Source: an uncultured Alphaproteobacteria bacterium (lineage in GTDB: Bacteria; Pseudomonadota; Alphaproteobacteria; HIMB59; GCA-002718135). Taken from it: a stretch of DNA of 64,000 nt. Shown in pieces: positions 25,649 through 33,866 of this stretch. A program made the translations under genes and the position numbers. The notes beneath the pieces are model-generated. The model was not told the origin of the DNA. It ran no database searches and worked only from the letters and a program-made list of their open reading frames with translations. Numbering within the stretch: position 1 is the first letter of the stretch; each line of letters opens with the position of its first letter. The stretch covers positions 62,001 to 126,000 of the forward strand of contig CACGGX010000001.1 in the NCBI GenBank assembly GCA_902572735.1. The letters run 5' to 3'.

Positions 25649-26839
25649 CTAACGATTGTTTTTTTTAAGTCTAACTGAATTTACTTTTATAAATCCTTCT
25701 GCATCTTTCTGATTGTAATCTCCAACCTCATCAAATGAAACAAGGGAATTATCATACAAACTATTATTAGATTTTCTTCCTAAAATAATTACGTTACCCT
25801 TAAATACCTTAAGTTTAACTTCCCCATTTACTTTTTTTTGAGTTGAATCAATAAGGCTTTGCATTGCTATTCTTTCTGATGAAAACCAAAATCCATTATA
25901 AATTGTTTCTGCATATTTAGGCATTATCTCATCTTTAAGATGAGCCTCTCCTTTATCTAATGTTATGCTCTCAATTGCTTTTCTTGCATTAATTAATATT
26001 GTTCCTCCAGGAGTTTCATAGATTCCCCTTGATTTCATTCCAACAAATCTATTTTCCACAAGGTCCACTCTTCCGACACCATGCTTGCCGGCTATAAAAT
26101 TTAATTTTGCTAAAATCTCATGTGGCTTTAAATTATCATTATTTATTAAGACAGGATCGCCATTTTTAAATTCAATTATTAGTTCTTCTGCTTTATCTGG
26201 AGAATCTTCGATACTACTAGTTCTTGAAAAAATATACTCGGGTGGCTCAATCCAAGGATCCTCAAGAAGCTTACCTTCTGAGGAAGTATGTAAAAGATTT
26301 GCATCTGTACTGAATGGAGGTTCGCCCATCTTATCTTTTGGAACTGTGATCTGATTTTTTTCTGCATATTCAATTAGATCTTTTCTGCTTTGGAATTCCC
26401 AATCCCTCCAAGGTGCTATAACTTCGATTTTAGGATTATTTGCATAATAACCTAATTCAAATCTAACTTGATCATTACCTTTGCCAGTAGCGCCATGAGC
26501 TACGGCATCAGCTCCAACGATTTTTGCAATTTCAATTTGTCTTTTTGCTATCAAGGGTCTTGCTATAGCTGTACCCAATAAATATGTTCCTTCGTAAAGA
26601 GTATTTGCTCTGAACATTGGAAAAACGTAATCCCTAACGAACTCTTCTTGTAAATCTTCAATGAATATTTCTTCTACACCTAAATTTTTTGCTTTAGCCT
26701 CAATTGGAGAAAGTTCATCTCCTTGACCTATGTCAGCTGTGAATGTAACTACTGGGCATTCATATTTATTTTGAAGCCACTTAAGAATTACACTAGTATC
26801 TAATCCGCCAGAATATGCTAAAACAATTTTTTTAGGCAT
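25649..26839 (-). CDS. argG: argininosuccinate synthase
   Basis: A 396-aa ATP-dependent ligase that joins citrulline and aspartate in arginine synthesis. The PP-loop is [20 protein letters not shown] at the N-terminus, followed by [32 protein letters not shown] and [24 protein letters not shown]. Full length. argH and other arg genes are not in the window. Its ATG abuts the stop of the upstream IalB-like gene. Confidence 0.97.
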   Translation of the reverse strand: MPKKIVLAYSGGLDTSVILKWLQNKYECPVVTFTADIGQGDELSPIEAKAKNLGVEEIFIEDLQEEFVRDYVFPMFRANTLYEGTYLLGTAIARPLIAKRQIEIAKIVGADAVAHGATGKGNDQVRFELGYYANNPKIEVIAPWRDWEFQSRKDLIEYAEKNQITVPKDKMGEPPFSTDANLLHTSSEGKLLEDPWIEPPEYIFSRTSSIEDSPDKAEELIIEFKNGDPVLINNDNLKPHEILAKLNFIAGKHGVGRVDLVENRFVGMKSRGIYETPGGTILINARKAIESITLDKGEAHLKDEIMPKYAETIYNGFWFSSERIAMQSLIDSTQKKVNGEVKLKVFKGNVIILGRKSNNSLYDNSLVSFDEVGDYNQKDAEGFIKVNSVRLKKNNR

Positions 26840-27310
26840 TTAGCAATCTTTAGTTAATTTATTATAAGCTGAAGTAAATCCATTAAGTGTGTATGTGTCA
26901 TTTGTTATTGTGCCTCTAGAAGATTCACCACTAACTATAAGCTCAAGTCCTTTTTTCATTGCAAAAATAACTTTATTATCTTCTTCTGTCCAAGCGGCAG
27001 TAGGCACATCTTCAGTTGTATAAAATATGTATTCCCCATTATCAATATTTACAATTATATCAGATGGAACTTTATAATTATAACCTGCTTCTATCTGTAC
27101 TACGGTTTCTGGGTTGCCAATATTTTTATAAACCAGAACGTAGAAGTTTCCTCTCTTCTTATCACTGGGTAAATCTGTCTCTGTAGCTAAGCTGCCAATA
27201 TAACAGTACTCATCAGCTTTCTCAAAAGACCATTTACCAACTTCTAGAGCCATTAAAGAACTTGGAAGTGCTACATATAGCGCTATTAAAAACTTAAGAA
27301 TAATTTTCAT
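26840..27310 (-). CDS. exported IalB-family (invasion-associated locus B) protein
   Basis: A 156-aa secreted protein with a signal peptide cleaved after PSSLMA. RGNFYVLVYKN, GYNYKVPSDIIVNIDNG, TAAWTEEDNKVIFAMKKG and SRGTITNDTYTLNGFTSAYNKL follow the pattern of IalB-like proteins, a periplasmic family widespread in Alphaproteobacteria with unknown biochemistry. Two Cys (in YCYIG and the C-terminal KDC) could form a disulfide. The ATG at 27308-27310 is used instead of the preceding TTG. Confidence 0.75.
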   Translation of the reverse strand: MKIILKFLIALYVALPSSLMALEVGKWSFEKADEYCYIGSLATETDLPSDKKRGNFYVLVYKNIGNPETVVQIEAGYNYKVPSDIIVNIDNGEYIFYTTEDVPTAAWTEEDNKVIFAMKKGLELIVSGESSRGTITNDTYTLNGFTSAYNKLTKDC

Positions 27311-27382
27311 CAATTTCTTCTTTTAGTATATCTTATGCAATTAGTTAAGAGCGTTTAATCAATGTTAGAGTCTTTTTAAATT

Positions 27383-27919
27383 ATGGAAAAATCAAAATTA
27401 AATAACTTGATGAAACGAATTCAGAAAGACCGCGACGAAATGGCTTTTTCACAAATTTTTGATTTTTTTGCCCCTAAAGTTAATGCCTATTTTATTCAAA
27501 ATAGGATCAAATTTGAAAGCTCTGAAGAGCTCACGCAAGAGGTCTTAAGTACTGTTTGGGTAAAATCAAACCTATATGATTCAACAAAATCAGCAGTTTC
27601 AACATGGATATTTACTATTGCGAGAAACAAAAAAATAGACTTTTTAAGGAAAAATTCAAAAATTAACTTTAAAGAAGAAGATATAAGAGAATTTTTGTAC
27701 CAAGATAGAGAAAGTGACATCAATGAAGAAAATGAGGCAAAAAAACAAATAGAAAGAATAAATAATGAGCTCGATGAACAGCAAAAAATAATGATAAAAA
27801 TGAACTTTTTTGAAAACAAAAGTCATAAAAAAATTGCAGATGAGCTTGAAATTCCATTAGGGACAGTTAAATCAAGAATAAGGCATATTTTAACGAAAAT
27901 GCAGGAATTTTTAAGATGA
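27383..27919 (+). CDS. rpoE: ECF sigma factor (RpoE/ECF11-like)
   Basis: A 178-aa two-domain sigma factor. Region 2 has YFIQNRIKFESSEELTQEVLSTVWVK and STWIFTIARNKKIDFLRK. Region 4 has NFFENKSHKKIADELEIPLGTVKSRIRHILTKM, a clear -35-binding helix-turn-helix. It is followed through an ATGA overlap by a ChrR-type anti-sigma factor, the layout of the singlet-oxygen-responsive RpoE-ChrR system of Rhodobacter. I could not find a convincing copy of the usual autoregulatory promoter in the 70 bp upstream. Confidence 0.9.
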   Translation: MEKSKLNNLMKRIQKDRDEMAFSQIFDFFAPKVNAYFIQNRIKFESSEELTQEVLSTVWVKSNLYDSTKSAVSTWIFTIARNKKIDFLRKNSKINFKEEDIREFLYQDRESDINEENEAKKQIERINNELDEQQKIMIKMNFFENKSHKKIADELEIPLGTVKSRIRHILTKMQEFLR

Positions 27920-28545
27920 ACGGTACAGTAATAAGAAACCAGCTAATATTTGATTTTGCTTCTGGAATATTGGGTCCAGCAAAGTCGCTATTTGCATCAG
28001 CATATTTAGAATTAAATTCAGATGCCTCTAAAATCGGAAGTACATTTGAAAATATGTTGGGTGAAAACTTAAAGGATAACGAAAACATTCATCCTAAAAA
28101 TTTGAAATACACAGATTGTATGAATAATGAAAATACTAAATCTGCTTCAAATCTTAAAGATCCGGTAACTAGTTTTTTTGGAAACTTAAATAATTTAAAA
28201 TGGAAACAAGTTTATAAGGGTTTCAAAGAGTATACTGCATCTATCAATGATAAAGACGAATTGAAGTTAATAAAAATGGACCCTGGAGTATCCGTACCGT
28301 TGCACTCACATGGTGGAAAAGAGTACATATTAGTCTTAGAAGGTAGTTTCTGCGATGAATATGGTAAGTATTTAAGAGGTGATATTCAGATAAATGACCA
28401 AAAAATAAAACATACACCAATAGCATCAAAAGACACAGGCTGTGTATGCTTAAGTATTACAGAAAAAGACGTAATATTCTTTGGTAAGTACGGATCTTTC
28501 TTAAACTTATTTACATTTATTAAATCTTTTTTTAAGCAAAAATAA
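27916..28545 (+). CDS. chrR: ChrR-type cupin anti-sigma factor without the N-terminal zinc site
   Basis: A 209-aa ChrR-like protein: an N-terminal anti-sigma domain (about 1-90) and a C-terminal cupin (about 100-190). The cupin keeps four metal ligands, His130, His132, Glu136 and His166, with the same spacing (2, 4, 30) as ChrR His141/143, Glu147 and His177. The zinc ligands of the anti-sigma domain (His6, His31, Cys35, Cys38 in ChrR) correspond here to Val5, Tyr30, Asn34 and Ala37, so that site is gone. Cys176 and Cys178 (TGCVCL) are present. It overlaps the sigma gene by 4 nt and should hold that sigma factor until a stress signal is sensed. Confidence 0.85.
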   Translation: MNGTVIRNQLIFDFASGILGPAKSLFASAYLELNSDASKIGSTFENMLGENLKDNENIHPKNLKYTDCMNNENTKSASNLKDPVTSFFGNLNNLKWKQVYKGFKEYTASINDKDELKLIKMDPGVSVPLHSHGGKEYILVLEGSFCDEYGKYLRGDIQINDQKIKHTPIASKDTGCVCLSITEKDVIFFGKYGSFLNLFTFIKSFFKQK

Positions 28546-28569
28546 ACTCATTATTGTATAACCTCATAC

Positions 28570-29565
28570 GTGTCTAAGATTCACGTAAATTTTGTTAGGG
28601 GTAAAAGAGTTGAAAGCACCCATCAAGTTAAGGCGTTGGTAACAAATGTCGATGGTAAAATTTTATTATCTACAAACAATGATAATGAATATTTTTTTCC
28701 CAGATCATCAATTAAAATATTTCAAGCAATTCCTTTTGCAATGTCAAATGCAATCAAAAATTATAAATTAAATAATAAACATATAGCTTTAGCTTGTGCT
28801 TCACACAAAGGAGAAAAATTTCATATAAAAGAGTTAAAAAAATGGATTTCAAAAATAAACATAAAAACAAAAAATTTACAATGTGGTATTCATGCTCCGT
28901 TAGATAAAAATGCCTCTGAAAAAATAATATATTCTAGAAAAAAATTTAACGAACTACATAACAATTGTGCAGGCAAACACTTAGGTATGTTAACAAGCTG
29001 TTTGATCAATAATCAAAGCATTACAAACTATCTTGATTACAATCACGCGCATCAAAAATACATTAGAAAAATTTTTAATAAATTTACAGAAAGCAAATTA
29101 TCAAAGAAAAATTTCTCTCTAGATGGTTGTAGTGCGCCACAATACTCATTTAAAATTAAATCTATATCAAAAGCATTAAATAATTTGATTAAGACTTATA
29201 AAAATAATTATGAGTATACTGATCAAGTAAGAACTTTGGTTAATTCAATTTTAGAAAATCCTGAATTTATTGGAGGGAGTGTAAGTTTTGATACAAAAGT
29301 AATAAAAGCTTCAAAAGGAAAAATATTTTGTAAAAGTGGGGCTGAAGGTGTTTTTTTATTTGTTGATTTCCAAAAGGAAATTAGCGGGGTAATTAAAATT
29401 ACAGACGGAAATGAAAGAGCTATTCCAATTGCTATACTAAATATATTTAAAAAATTTAAAGTTATGAGTAAAGTAGAATTAAAAAATCTAGAAAAAAAAG
29501 AAAAGTTTGAATTAAAAAATCATGCAGGTAGAAATATTGGTCGTATCAGCCTCACAATGAAATAA
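28570..29565 (+). CDS. L-asparaginase, type II family of Rhizobium etli (COG4448)
   Basis: A 331-aa enzyme of the ReAII/ReAV-type asparaginase family, unrelated to E. coli AnsB. It hydrolyses asparagine to aspartate and ammonia. Signatures are FPRSSIKIFQAIP (catalytic Ser-Ser-x-Lys), ACASHKGE, HNNCAGKHLGML (Cys and Lys of the metal site) and DGCSAPQYSF. Start is GTG 28570, giving MSKIHVNFVRGKRVES, the standard N-terminus. The 3' end overlaps the convergent DUF3429 gene by 14 nt. Confidence 0.88.
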   Translation: MSKIHVNFVRGKRVESTHQVKALVTNVDGKILLSTNNDNEYFFPRSSIKIFQAIPFAMSNAIKNYKLNNKHIALACASHKGEKFHIKELKKWISKINIKTKNLQCGIHAPLDKNASEKIIYSRKKFNELHNNCAGKHLGMLTSCLINNQSITNYLDYNHAHQKYIRKIFNKFTESKLSKKNFSLDGCSAPQYSFKIKSISKALNNLIKTYKNNYEYTDQVRTLVNSILENPEFIGGSVSFDTKVIKASKGKIFCKSGAEGVFLFVDFQKEISGVIKITDGNERAIPIAILNIFKKFKVMSKVELKNLEKKEKFELKNHAGRNIGRISLTMK

Positions 29566-29983
29566 AAAATAAAAATAGGATAATCAAAATCGTTAAAGGA
29601 AGCCTGAGATAGTAAAATACCTTTTTATTTGTTTCGTTTGCAAATAATATAATATAGTCAAAAAATAACTGAGTTAACAAAAGTAAAATTATTAAGATAA
29701 AAATTATTAAATTATTAATGTTAAGAAGGCTTAAAATAATAATTATAACAGCAAATAAGCTAGGCAAAAAACCGTATATTACTATATGAGTGGGCGGATT
29801 ATTTTTTAAATTCCAGTTTATTGATCCAATAAAAACAATTATAATTAGACTATAATAAGTAACAAAATTAAGTAGATCTTCTTCCTCAACTACTAAAAAA
29901 TAGTATTTATCTAAAAAAGTTAAAACATATGGTATTAATCCGAAATATGAAATTAGAAACTGAAAATTAATTTTTTTGGACAT
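29552..29983 (-). CDS. DUF3429 membrane protein
   Basis: A 143-aa protein with five hydrophobic segments. FGLIPYVLTFL, YYSLIIIVFIGSINWNL, HIVIYGFLPSLFAVII and YYLRLPLTILIIL match the layout of DUF3429 (small proteobacterial membrane proteins of unknown function). Its ATG lies only 5 nt from the divergent ATG of the kinase gene, so its promoter must lie within the neighbour's coding region or its transcript is leaderless. Confidence 0.75.
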   Translation of the reverse strand: MSKKINFQFLISYFGLIPYVLTFLDKYYFLVVEEEDLLNFVTYYSLIIIVFIGSINWNLKNNPPTHIVIYGFLPSLFAVIIIILSLLNINNLIIFILIILLLLTQLFFDYIILFANETNKKVFYYLRLPLTILIILFLFFISL

Positions 29984-29988
29984 TTTGT

Positions 29989-30864
29989 ATGATTGATAAA
30001 AGTATCATTATAGAAATTGAAAAACTTTTAGATAATAAAAAAATTATAGATAGCAAGTTATTATCAGACTCTTTTGGTATTAATTGTTTAAAAATTATTA
30101 CAAATGACAGTAAGGAGTTTATTGTTAAATATTATTACAAAAATAATGATAAATTTAATGCTATAAAATCTGAAAAGGATAATCTTGTATTTTTTAATAA
30201 ACAAAAGTTTAATTATTTTCCAAATATTATTAACTATAATGATAGATTTCTAATCATGTCATTCATAAGTAATAATGATGATCAACCAGAAAAAACAAAT
30301 GTTGATTTGTTAAATTCCATAATTTCTATTCATTCAATAAAGAATCAATATTATGGTTTTGATTTTGATACACAGATTGGTGGTTTAAAGCAGATTAATT
30401 CTAAATCTAAAAATTGGAAAGAGTTCTATGCAGATAAAAGACTATCTTACATTTTTGATTTAGTTAACAAAAATAAGCCTATGGATAAATCAATTAATAC
30501 TAAAATTGATTTATTGATTAAAAAAATGGATAATTTTATTCCAACCAATCCAAGACCATCTTTATTACACGGTGATTTATGGGAAGGAAATATACTTTTT
30601 AAAAATAAAAAATTCGTAGGTTTTATTGACCCGGGATCATTTTATGGTCACAATGAATTAGAAGTTTCTTATTTGAGGTGGTTTAACCCAAAATTTATTG
30701 ATAATAATTTTTTAAATAAATACAACGATCATATCAAGGTTGATAAATATTATTTAGAATATGAACCAGTTTATCAATTGTATTATTCATTATTAAATGT
30801 TTATTTATGGGATAGAAGATATGTTGAGGATGTTCGTAGGTTATTAGATAAAATTAAAATATAA
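29989..30864 (+). CDS. fructosamine kinase-like (APH superfamily) kinase
   Basis: A 291-aa small-molecule kinase. The catalytic loop is LLHGDLWEGNILF (Brenner motif HxDxxxxN) and the Mg2+ motif is GFIDPGSFYGHNELEVSYL, as in fructosamine-3-kinase/ketosamine kinase. The FN3K N-lobe pattern appears in FIVKYYYKNNDKF (the VAIK-type Lys) and the Glu that follows. It likely phosphorylates glycated amines or a related sugar adduct, starting protein deglycation. Start codons here and of the divergent DUF3429 gene are 5 nt apart. Confidence 0.82.
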   Translation: MIDKSIIIEIEKLLDNKKIIDSKLLSDSFGINCLKIITNDSKEFIVKYYYKNNDKFNAIKSEKDNLVFFNKQKFNYFPNIINYNDRFLIMSFISNNDDQPEKTNVDLLNSIISIHSIKNQYYGFDFDTQIGGLKQINSKSKNWKEFYADKRLSYIFDLVNKNKPMDKSINTKIDLLIKKMDNFIPTNPRPSLLHGDLWEGNILFKNKKFVGFIDPGSFYGHNELEVSYLRWFNPKFIDNNFLNKYNDHIKVDKYYLEYEPVYQLYYSLLNVYLWDRRYVEDVRRLLDKIKI

Positions 30865-30867
30865 AGA

Positions 30868-31920
30868 TTAAACACAAGGATTAGGATCAGATAAGTGTAT
30901 GTCCTCAATTTCTTTTAATATTTCTTTTGAAAGAGTTATATCAATGCTATCTATATTTTCTTTAAGTTGGTCCATAGTTGTAGCACCAATTATATTACTT
31001 GTAACAAATGGACGATCATTCACAAAAGCGTTAGCAAATGTAGATGGTGAAATTTCATATTTTTGAGCAAGTTTAAAATATTTTTCTATTGCACTTTCGC
31101 CTCTTTCAGTATGGTGTCTGGAAAAACGTCTTGGCCAAAGAGTATACCTTGCTTTTTCTGGATTTTTACCACCAATATATTTACCACTTAATCTTCCTCC
31201 GGCTAAAGGGGAGTAAGCGAGTAAACCACAATTCTCTCTTATTGATACTTCAGAGTTATGAATATCAAATACGCGGTTAACTAAACTATAAACATTCTGT
31301 ATTGACATCATCCGTGGAAGATTTTTTTCTTTTGAAATTTGAAGGTATTTCATGACACCCCAAGGCGTTTCGTTAGATAAACCAGCGTATCTAATTTTAC
31401 CTGCTTTAACAAGTTGATGTAGATTATATAAAACTTCCTCTACTGTAGTCCAATCATTATCACTTGCATCATATTCAAAGTCTAAAATTCCAAATTTTGG
31501 TACTTTTCTCTCTGGCCAGTGTAATTGATATAAATCAATATAATCAGTTTTTAATCTTTTAAGACTCTCATCTATTGCAGCGTTCATATTTTTTTTATCA
31601 AAACCTAGACTTTTTGAACCTTCTCTTATCCACTCAAGGCCATCTGATTTTGAAGCTATTTTCGAAGCTAAAATGATTTTGTCTCTACTTTTCCTTTCTT
31701 GGAACCAATTGCCAACTATTTCTTCTGTTTTTCCATAAGTTTCTTTTCTAGGCATGACAGCATATAACTCAGCAGTGTCAAAAAAATTGATACCTCTTTC
31801 AACTGCATAATCCATTTGATCAAAACCTTCTTGTTGACTATTTTGCTCACCAAAAGTCATTGTGCCTAAACAAATGACACTTACATCAATATCTGTATTA
31901 CCTAGTTTTCTATATTTCAT
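30868..31920 (-). CDS. aldo/keto reductase (Tas-like), copy 1
   Basis: A 350-aa NADPH-dependent aldo-keto reductase of the Tas/COG0667 type. The catalytic tetrad is in FFDTAELY (Asp, Tyr), IILASKI (Lys) and LYQLHWPE (His). The cofactor end is SNIIGATTMDQLKENIDS. It is a close tandem paralogue of the next gene (31934-32983), with a 110-bp stretch identical at nucleotide level. The DNA of the two genes differs clearly outside a few tracts. The substrate is unknown. Confidence 0.92.
   Translation of the reverse strand: MKYRKLGNTDIDVSVICLGTMTFGEQNSQQEGFDQMDYAVERGINFFDTAELYAVMPRKETYGKTEEIVGNWFQERKSRDKIILASKIASKSDGLEWIREGSKSLGFDKKNMNAAIDESLKRLKTDYIDLYQLHWPERKVPKFGILDFEYDASDNDWTTVEEVLYNLHQLVKAGKIRYAGLSNETPWGVMKYLQISKEKNLPRMMSIQNVYSLVNRVFDIHNSEVSIRENCGLLAYSPLAGGRLSGKYIGGKNPEKARYTLWPRRFSRHHTERGESAIEKYFKLAQKYEISPSTFANAFVNDRPFVTSNIIGATTMDQLKENIDSIDITLSKEILKEIEDIHLSDPNPCV
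31160..31269. repeat. 110-bp perfect repeat, copy 1 (inside AKR gene)
   Basis: This stretch is identical base for base to 32226-32335 in the neighbouring paralogue, while both flanks diverge within a few bases. It encodes the segment from FDIHNSEVSIRENCG to SGKYIGGKNP. A second, shorter identical tract (about 42 bp) lies in the LKTDYIDLYQ region. The pattern suggests recent gene conversion. Confidence 0.9.
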
Positions 31921-31933
31921 TTTTTTTTAATTA

Positions 31934-32983
31934 TTACACGCAAGGGTTTGGATCATAAAGATGAATATCTTCAATCTCTTGTAAAATATCATCAGTTAAA
32001 GTTATATCAATGCTATCTACATTTTCTTTAAGTTGCTCCATTGTTGTTGCTCCAATAATGTTACTGGTAACAAAAGGACGATCGTTTACAAATGCATTAG
32101 CAAAAGTTGAGGGTGCTATGCCATGCTTGTTAGCAAGATTGACATACTTCTCAATAGCATTTTCTCCTCTCATAGTGTTGTGTCTATCAAAGCGATTAGC
32201 CCATAATGTAAACCTTGTATTAGGTGGATTTTTACCACCAATATATTTACCACTTAATCTTCCTCCGGCTAAAGGGGAGTAAGCGAGTAAACCACAATTC
32301 TCTCTTATTGATACTTCAGAGTTATGAATATCAAAAATTCTATTTACTAAACTATAAACATTCTGAATGGACATCATACGAGGAAGATTTTTTTCTTCTG
32401 ATAATTTCATATATTTCATAACTCCCCAAGGAGTTTCATTTGAGACACCAATATGTCTTACTTTTCCTTGCTTAATCAAATCTTGAAGACAAGATAACAC
32501 CTCTTCTAACTCAACCCATGAGTCTTCAGGATCATATTCAAAATCCAGTTTTCCAAACTTTGGTACTTTTCTCTCTGGTGCATGAAGTTGATATAAATCA
32601 ATATAATCAGTTTTTAATCTTTTAAGACTTCCATCTATTGCAGCATTAATATTTTTTTTATCAAAAATGAGATTTGGCCCCCCTTCTCTAATCCAACTAT
32701 TTCCTTCACTTTTTGCACAAATTTTAGTTGCTAAAATTACATCTTTTCGTTTATTGTTTTGAGCAAACCAATTACCAATTATTTCCTCTGTTTTTCCATA
32801 TGTTTCCGCTCTAGTTGGTATAGAGTAAACCTCAGCTGTATCAAAAAAATTTACACCTCTTTCAAAAGCATAGTCCATCTGTTTAAAGCCATCGTCTTGG
32901 TTGTTCTGTTCTCCCCAAGTCATTGTCCCTAAACAAATAACACTTACTTCTAAATCTGTAGTCCCTAGTTTTCTATACTTCAT
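31934..32983 (-). CDS. aldo/keto reductase (Tas-like), copy 2
   Basis: A 349-aa aldo-keto reductase with the same motifs as copy 1: FFDTAEVY, VILATKI, LYQLHAPERKVP and SNIIGATTMEQLKEN. It is the upstream gene of the pair on the minus strand, with 13 nt between the two. Differences from copy 1 lie mainly in the substrate loops (for example DDGFKQMDYAFERG and RFDRHNTMRGEN), so the copies may prefer different carbonyl substrates. Confidence 0.92.
   Translation of the reverse strand: MKYRKLGTTDLEVSVICLGTMTWGEQNNQDDGFKQMDYAFERGVNFFDTAEVYSIPTRAETYGKTEEIIGNWFAQNNKRKDVILATKICAKSEGNSWIREGGPNLIFDKKNINAAIDGSLKRLKTDYIDLYQLHAPERKVPKFGKLDFEYDPEDSWVELEEVLSCLQDLIKQGKVRHIGVSNETPWGVMKYMKLSEEKNLPRMMSIQNVYSLVNRIFDIHNSEVSIRENCGLLAYSPLAGGRLSGKYIGGKNPPNTRFTLWANRFDRHNTMRGENAIEKYVNLANKHGIAPSTFANAFVNDRPFVTSNIIGATTMEQLKENVDSIDITLTDDILQEIEDIHLYDPNPCV
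32226..32335. repeat. 110-bp perfect repeat, copy 2 (inside AKR gene)
   Basis: Identical to 31160-31269; the copies are 1066 bp apart in direct orientation. They could recombine to fuse the two reductase genes into one. Confidence 0.9.
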
Positions 32984-33053
32984 ACTATTTTTACAAAATG
33001 CCTTGAAATTGTCGGATTTATAGCGATATTATTAATAATTAAAAGGAGAAATT

Positions 33054-33806
33054 ATGGCTTTAGACTTTAATCAACGATCTTATACTAAATCAGTAGATCA
33101 GACGGCAATTGATGAAGGCTTGAGAGCGTATATGCTTAAAGTCTACAATTATATGACTACAGGGTTGGTGTTAACTGGATTTATTGCTTATTTTTTTGGT
33201 AAAGCATCAATCGTAACTGGAGATAACGGACAAATCCTCGGATATACTGATCTTGGGATGCTACTTTTTGGATCACCTCTTGCTTGGGTAATAATGTTAG
33301 CCCCTTTAGGATTTGTATTTTATCTGAGCGCAAGAATTAATAAAATTTCAACAAGCGCAGCTCAAATCACATTCTGGTTGTTTGCCTCAATAATGGGTCT
33401 ATCAATGGCATCAATATTTATTCAATTTACTGGAACCTCCATAGCAAGAGTATTTTTTATTACTGCGGGTACATTTGGAGCAATGAGTTTATATGGATAT
33501 ACCACTAAAAGAGATCTTACTAAACTTGGTGGTTTCTTATTTATGGGTTTAATTGGAATTATAATTGCAAGTATTGCAAATTTTTGGTTTCAAAGTGGTC
33601 CATTAGCTTTTGCTATATCAGTTATTGGGGTCTTAGTTTTTGTAGGACTAACAGCATATGATACTCAAAACATCAAAAATATGTATTATGGTGGTGACAG
33701 TGAAGAAATAGGATCAAAAAAAGCATTGATGGGTGCATTAAAACTGTATTTAGACTTCATCAATCTATTCATTTTATTACTACAATTATTTGGTCAAAGA
33801 AGATAA
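33054..33806 (+). CDS. Bax inhibitor-1/YccA family membrane protein
   Basis: A 250-aa inner-membrane protein with seven hydrophobic segments. After a polar N-terminus it has LRAYMLKVYNYMTTGLVLTGFIAY, which is the standard BI-1 start, and it ends with GLTAYDTQNIKNMY and ALKLYLDFINLFILLLQLFG, the conserved family C-terminus. A strong AAGGAG precedes the ATG. The family is linked to Ca2+ leak and to FtsH-dependent quality control. A terminator follows at 33838. Confidence 0.93.
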   Translation: MALDFNQRSYTKSVDQTAIDEGLRAYMLKVYNYMTTGLVLTGFIAYFFGKASIVTGDNGQILGYTDLGMLLFGSPLAWVIMLAPLGFVFYLSARINKISTSAAQITFWLFASIMGLSMASIFIQFTGTSIARVFFITAGTFGAMSLYGYTTKRDLTKLGGFLFMGLIGIIIASIANFWFQSGPLAFAISVIGVLVFVGLTAYDTQNIKNMYYGGDSEEIGSKKALMGALKLYLDFINLFILLLQLFGQRR

Positions 33807-33837
33807 TTCTTTTAAAAACTAAATATCTTTTTATTAT

Positions 33838-33866
33838 ACCCAGTCTTTTAAAGGCTGGGTTTTTTT
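33838..33866 (+). terminator. intrinsic terminator of the BI-1 gene
   Basis: ACCCAG (33838-33843) pairs with CTGGGT (33855-33860), with additional inner pairs, followed by a T tract. The T tract ends at the ATG of the next gene at 33867, repeating the arrangement seen at 22981. Confidence 0.88.

Noticed and set aside
27313-27382. An autoregulatory ECF promoter upstream of the sigma gene
   Set aside because: No sequence close to the TGATC-type -35 seen in RpoE-ChrR systems is found at a suitable spacing.
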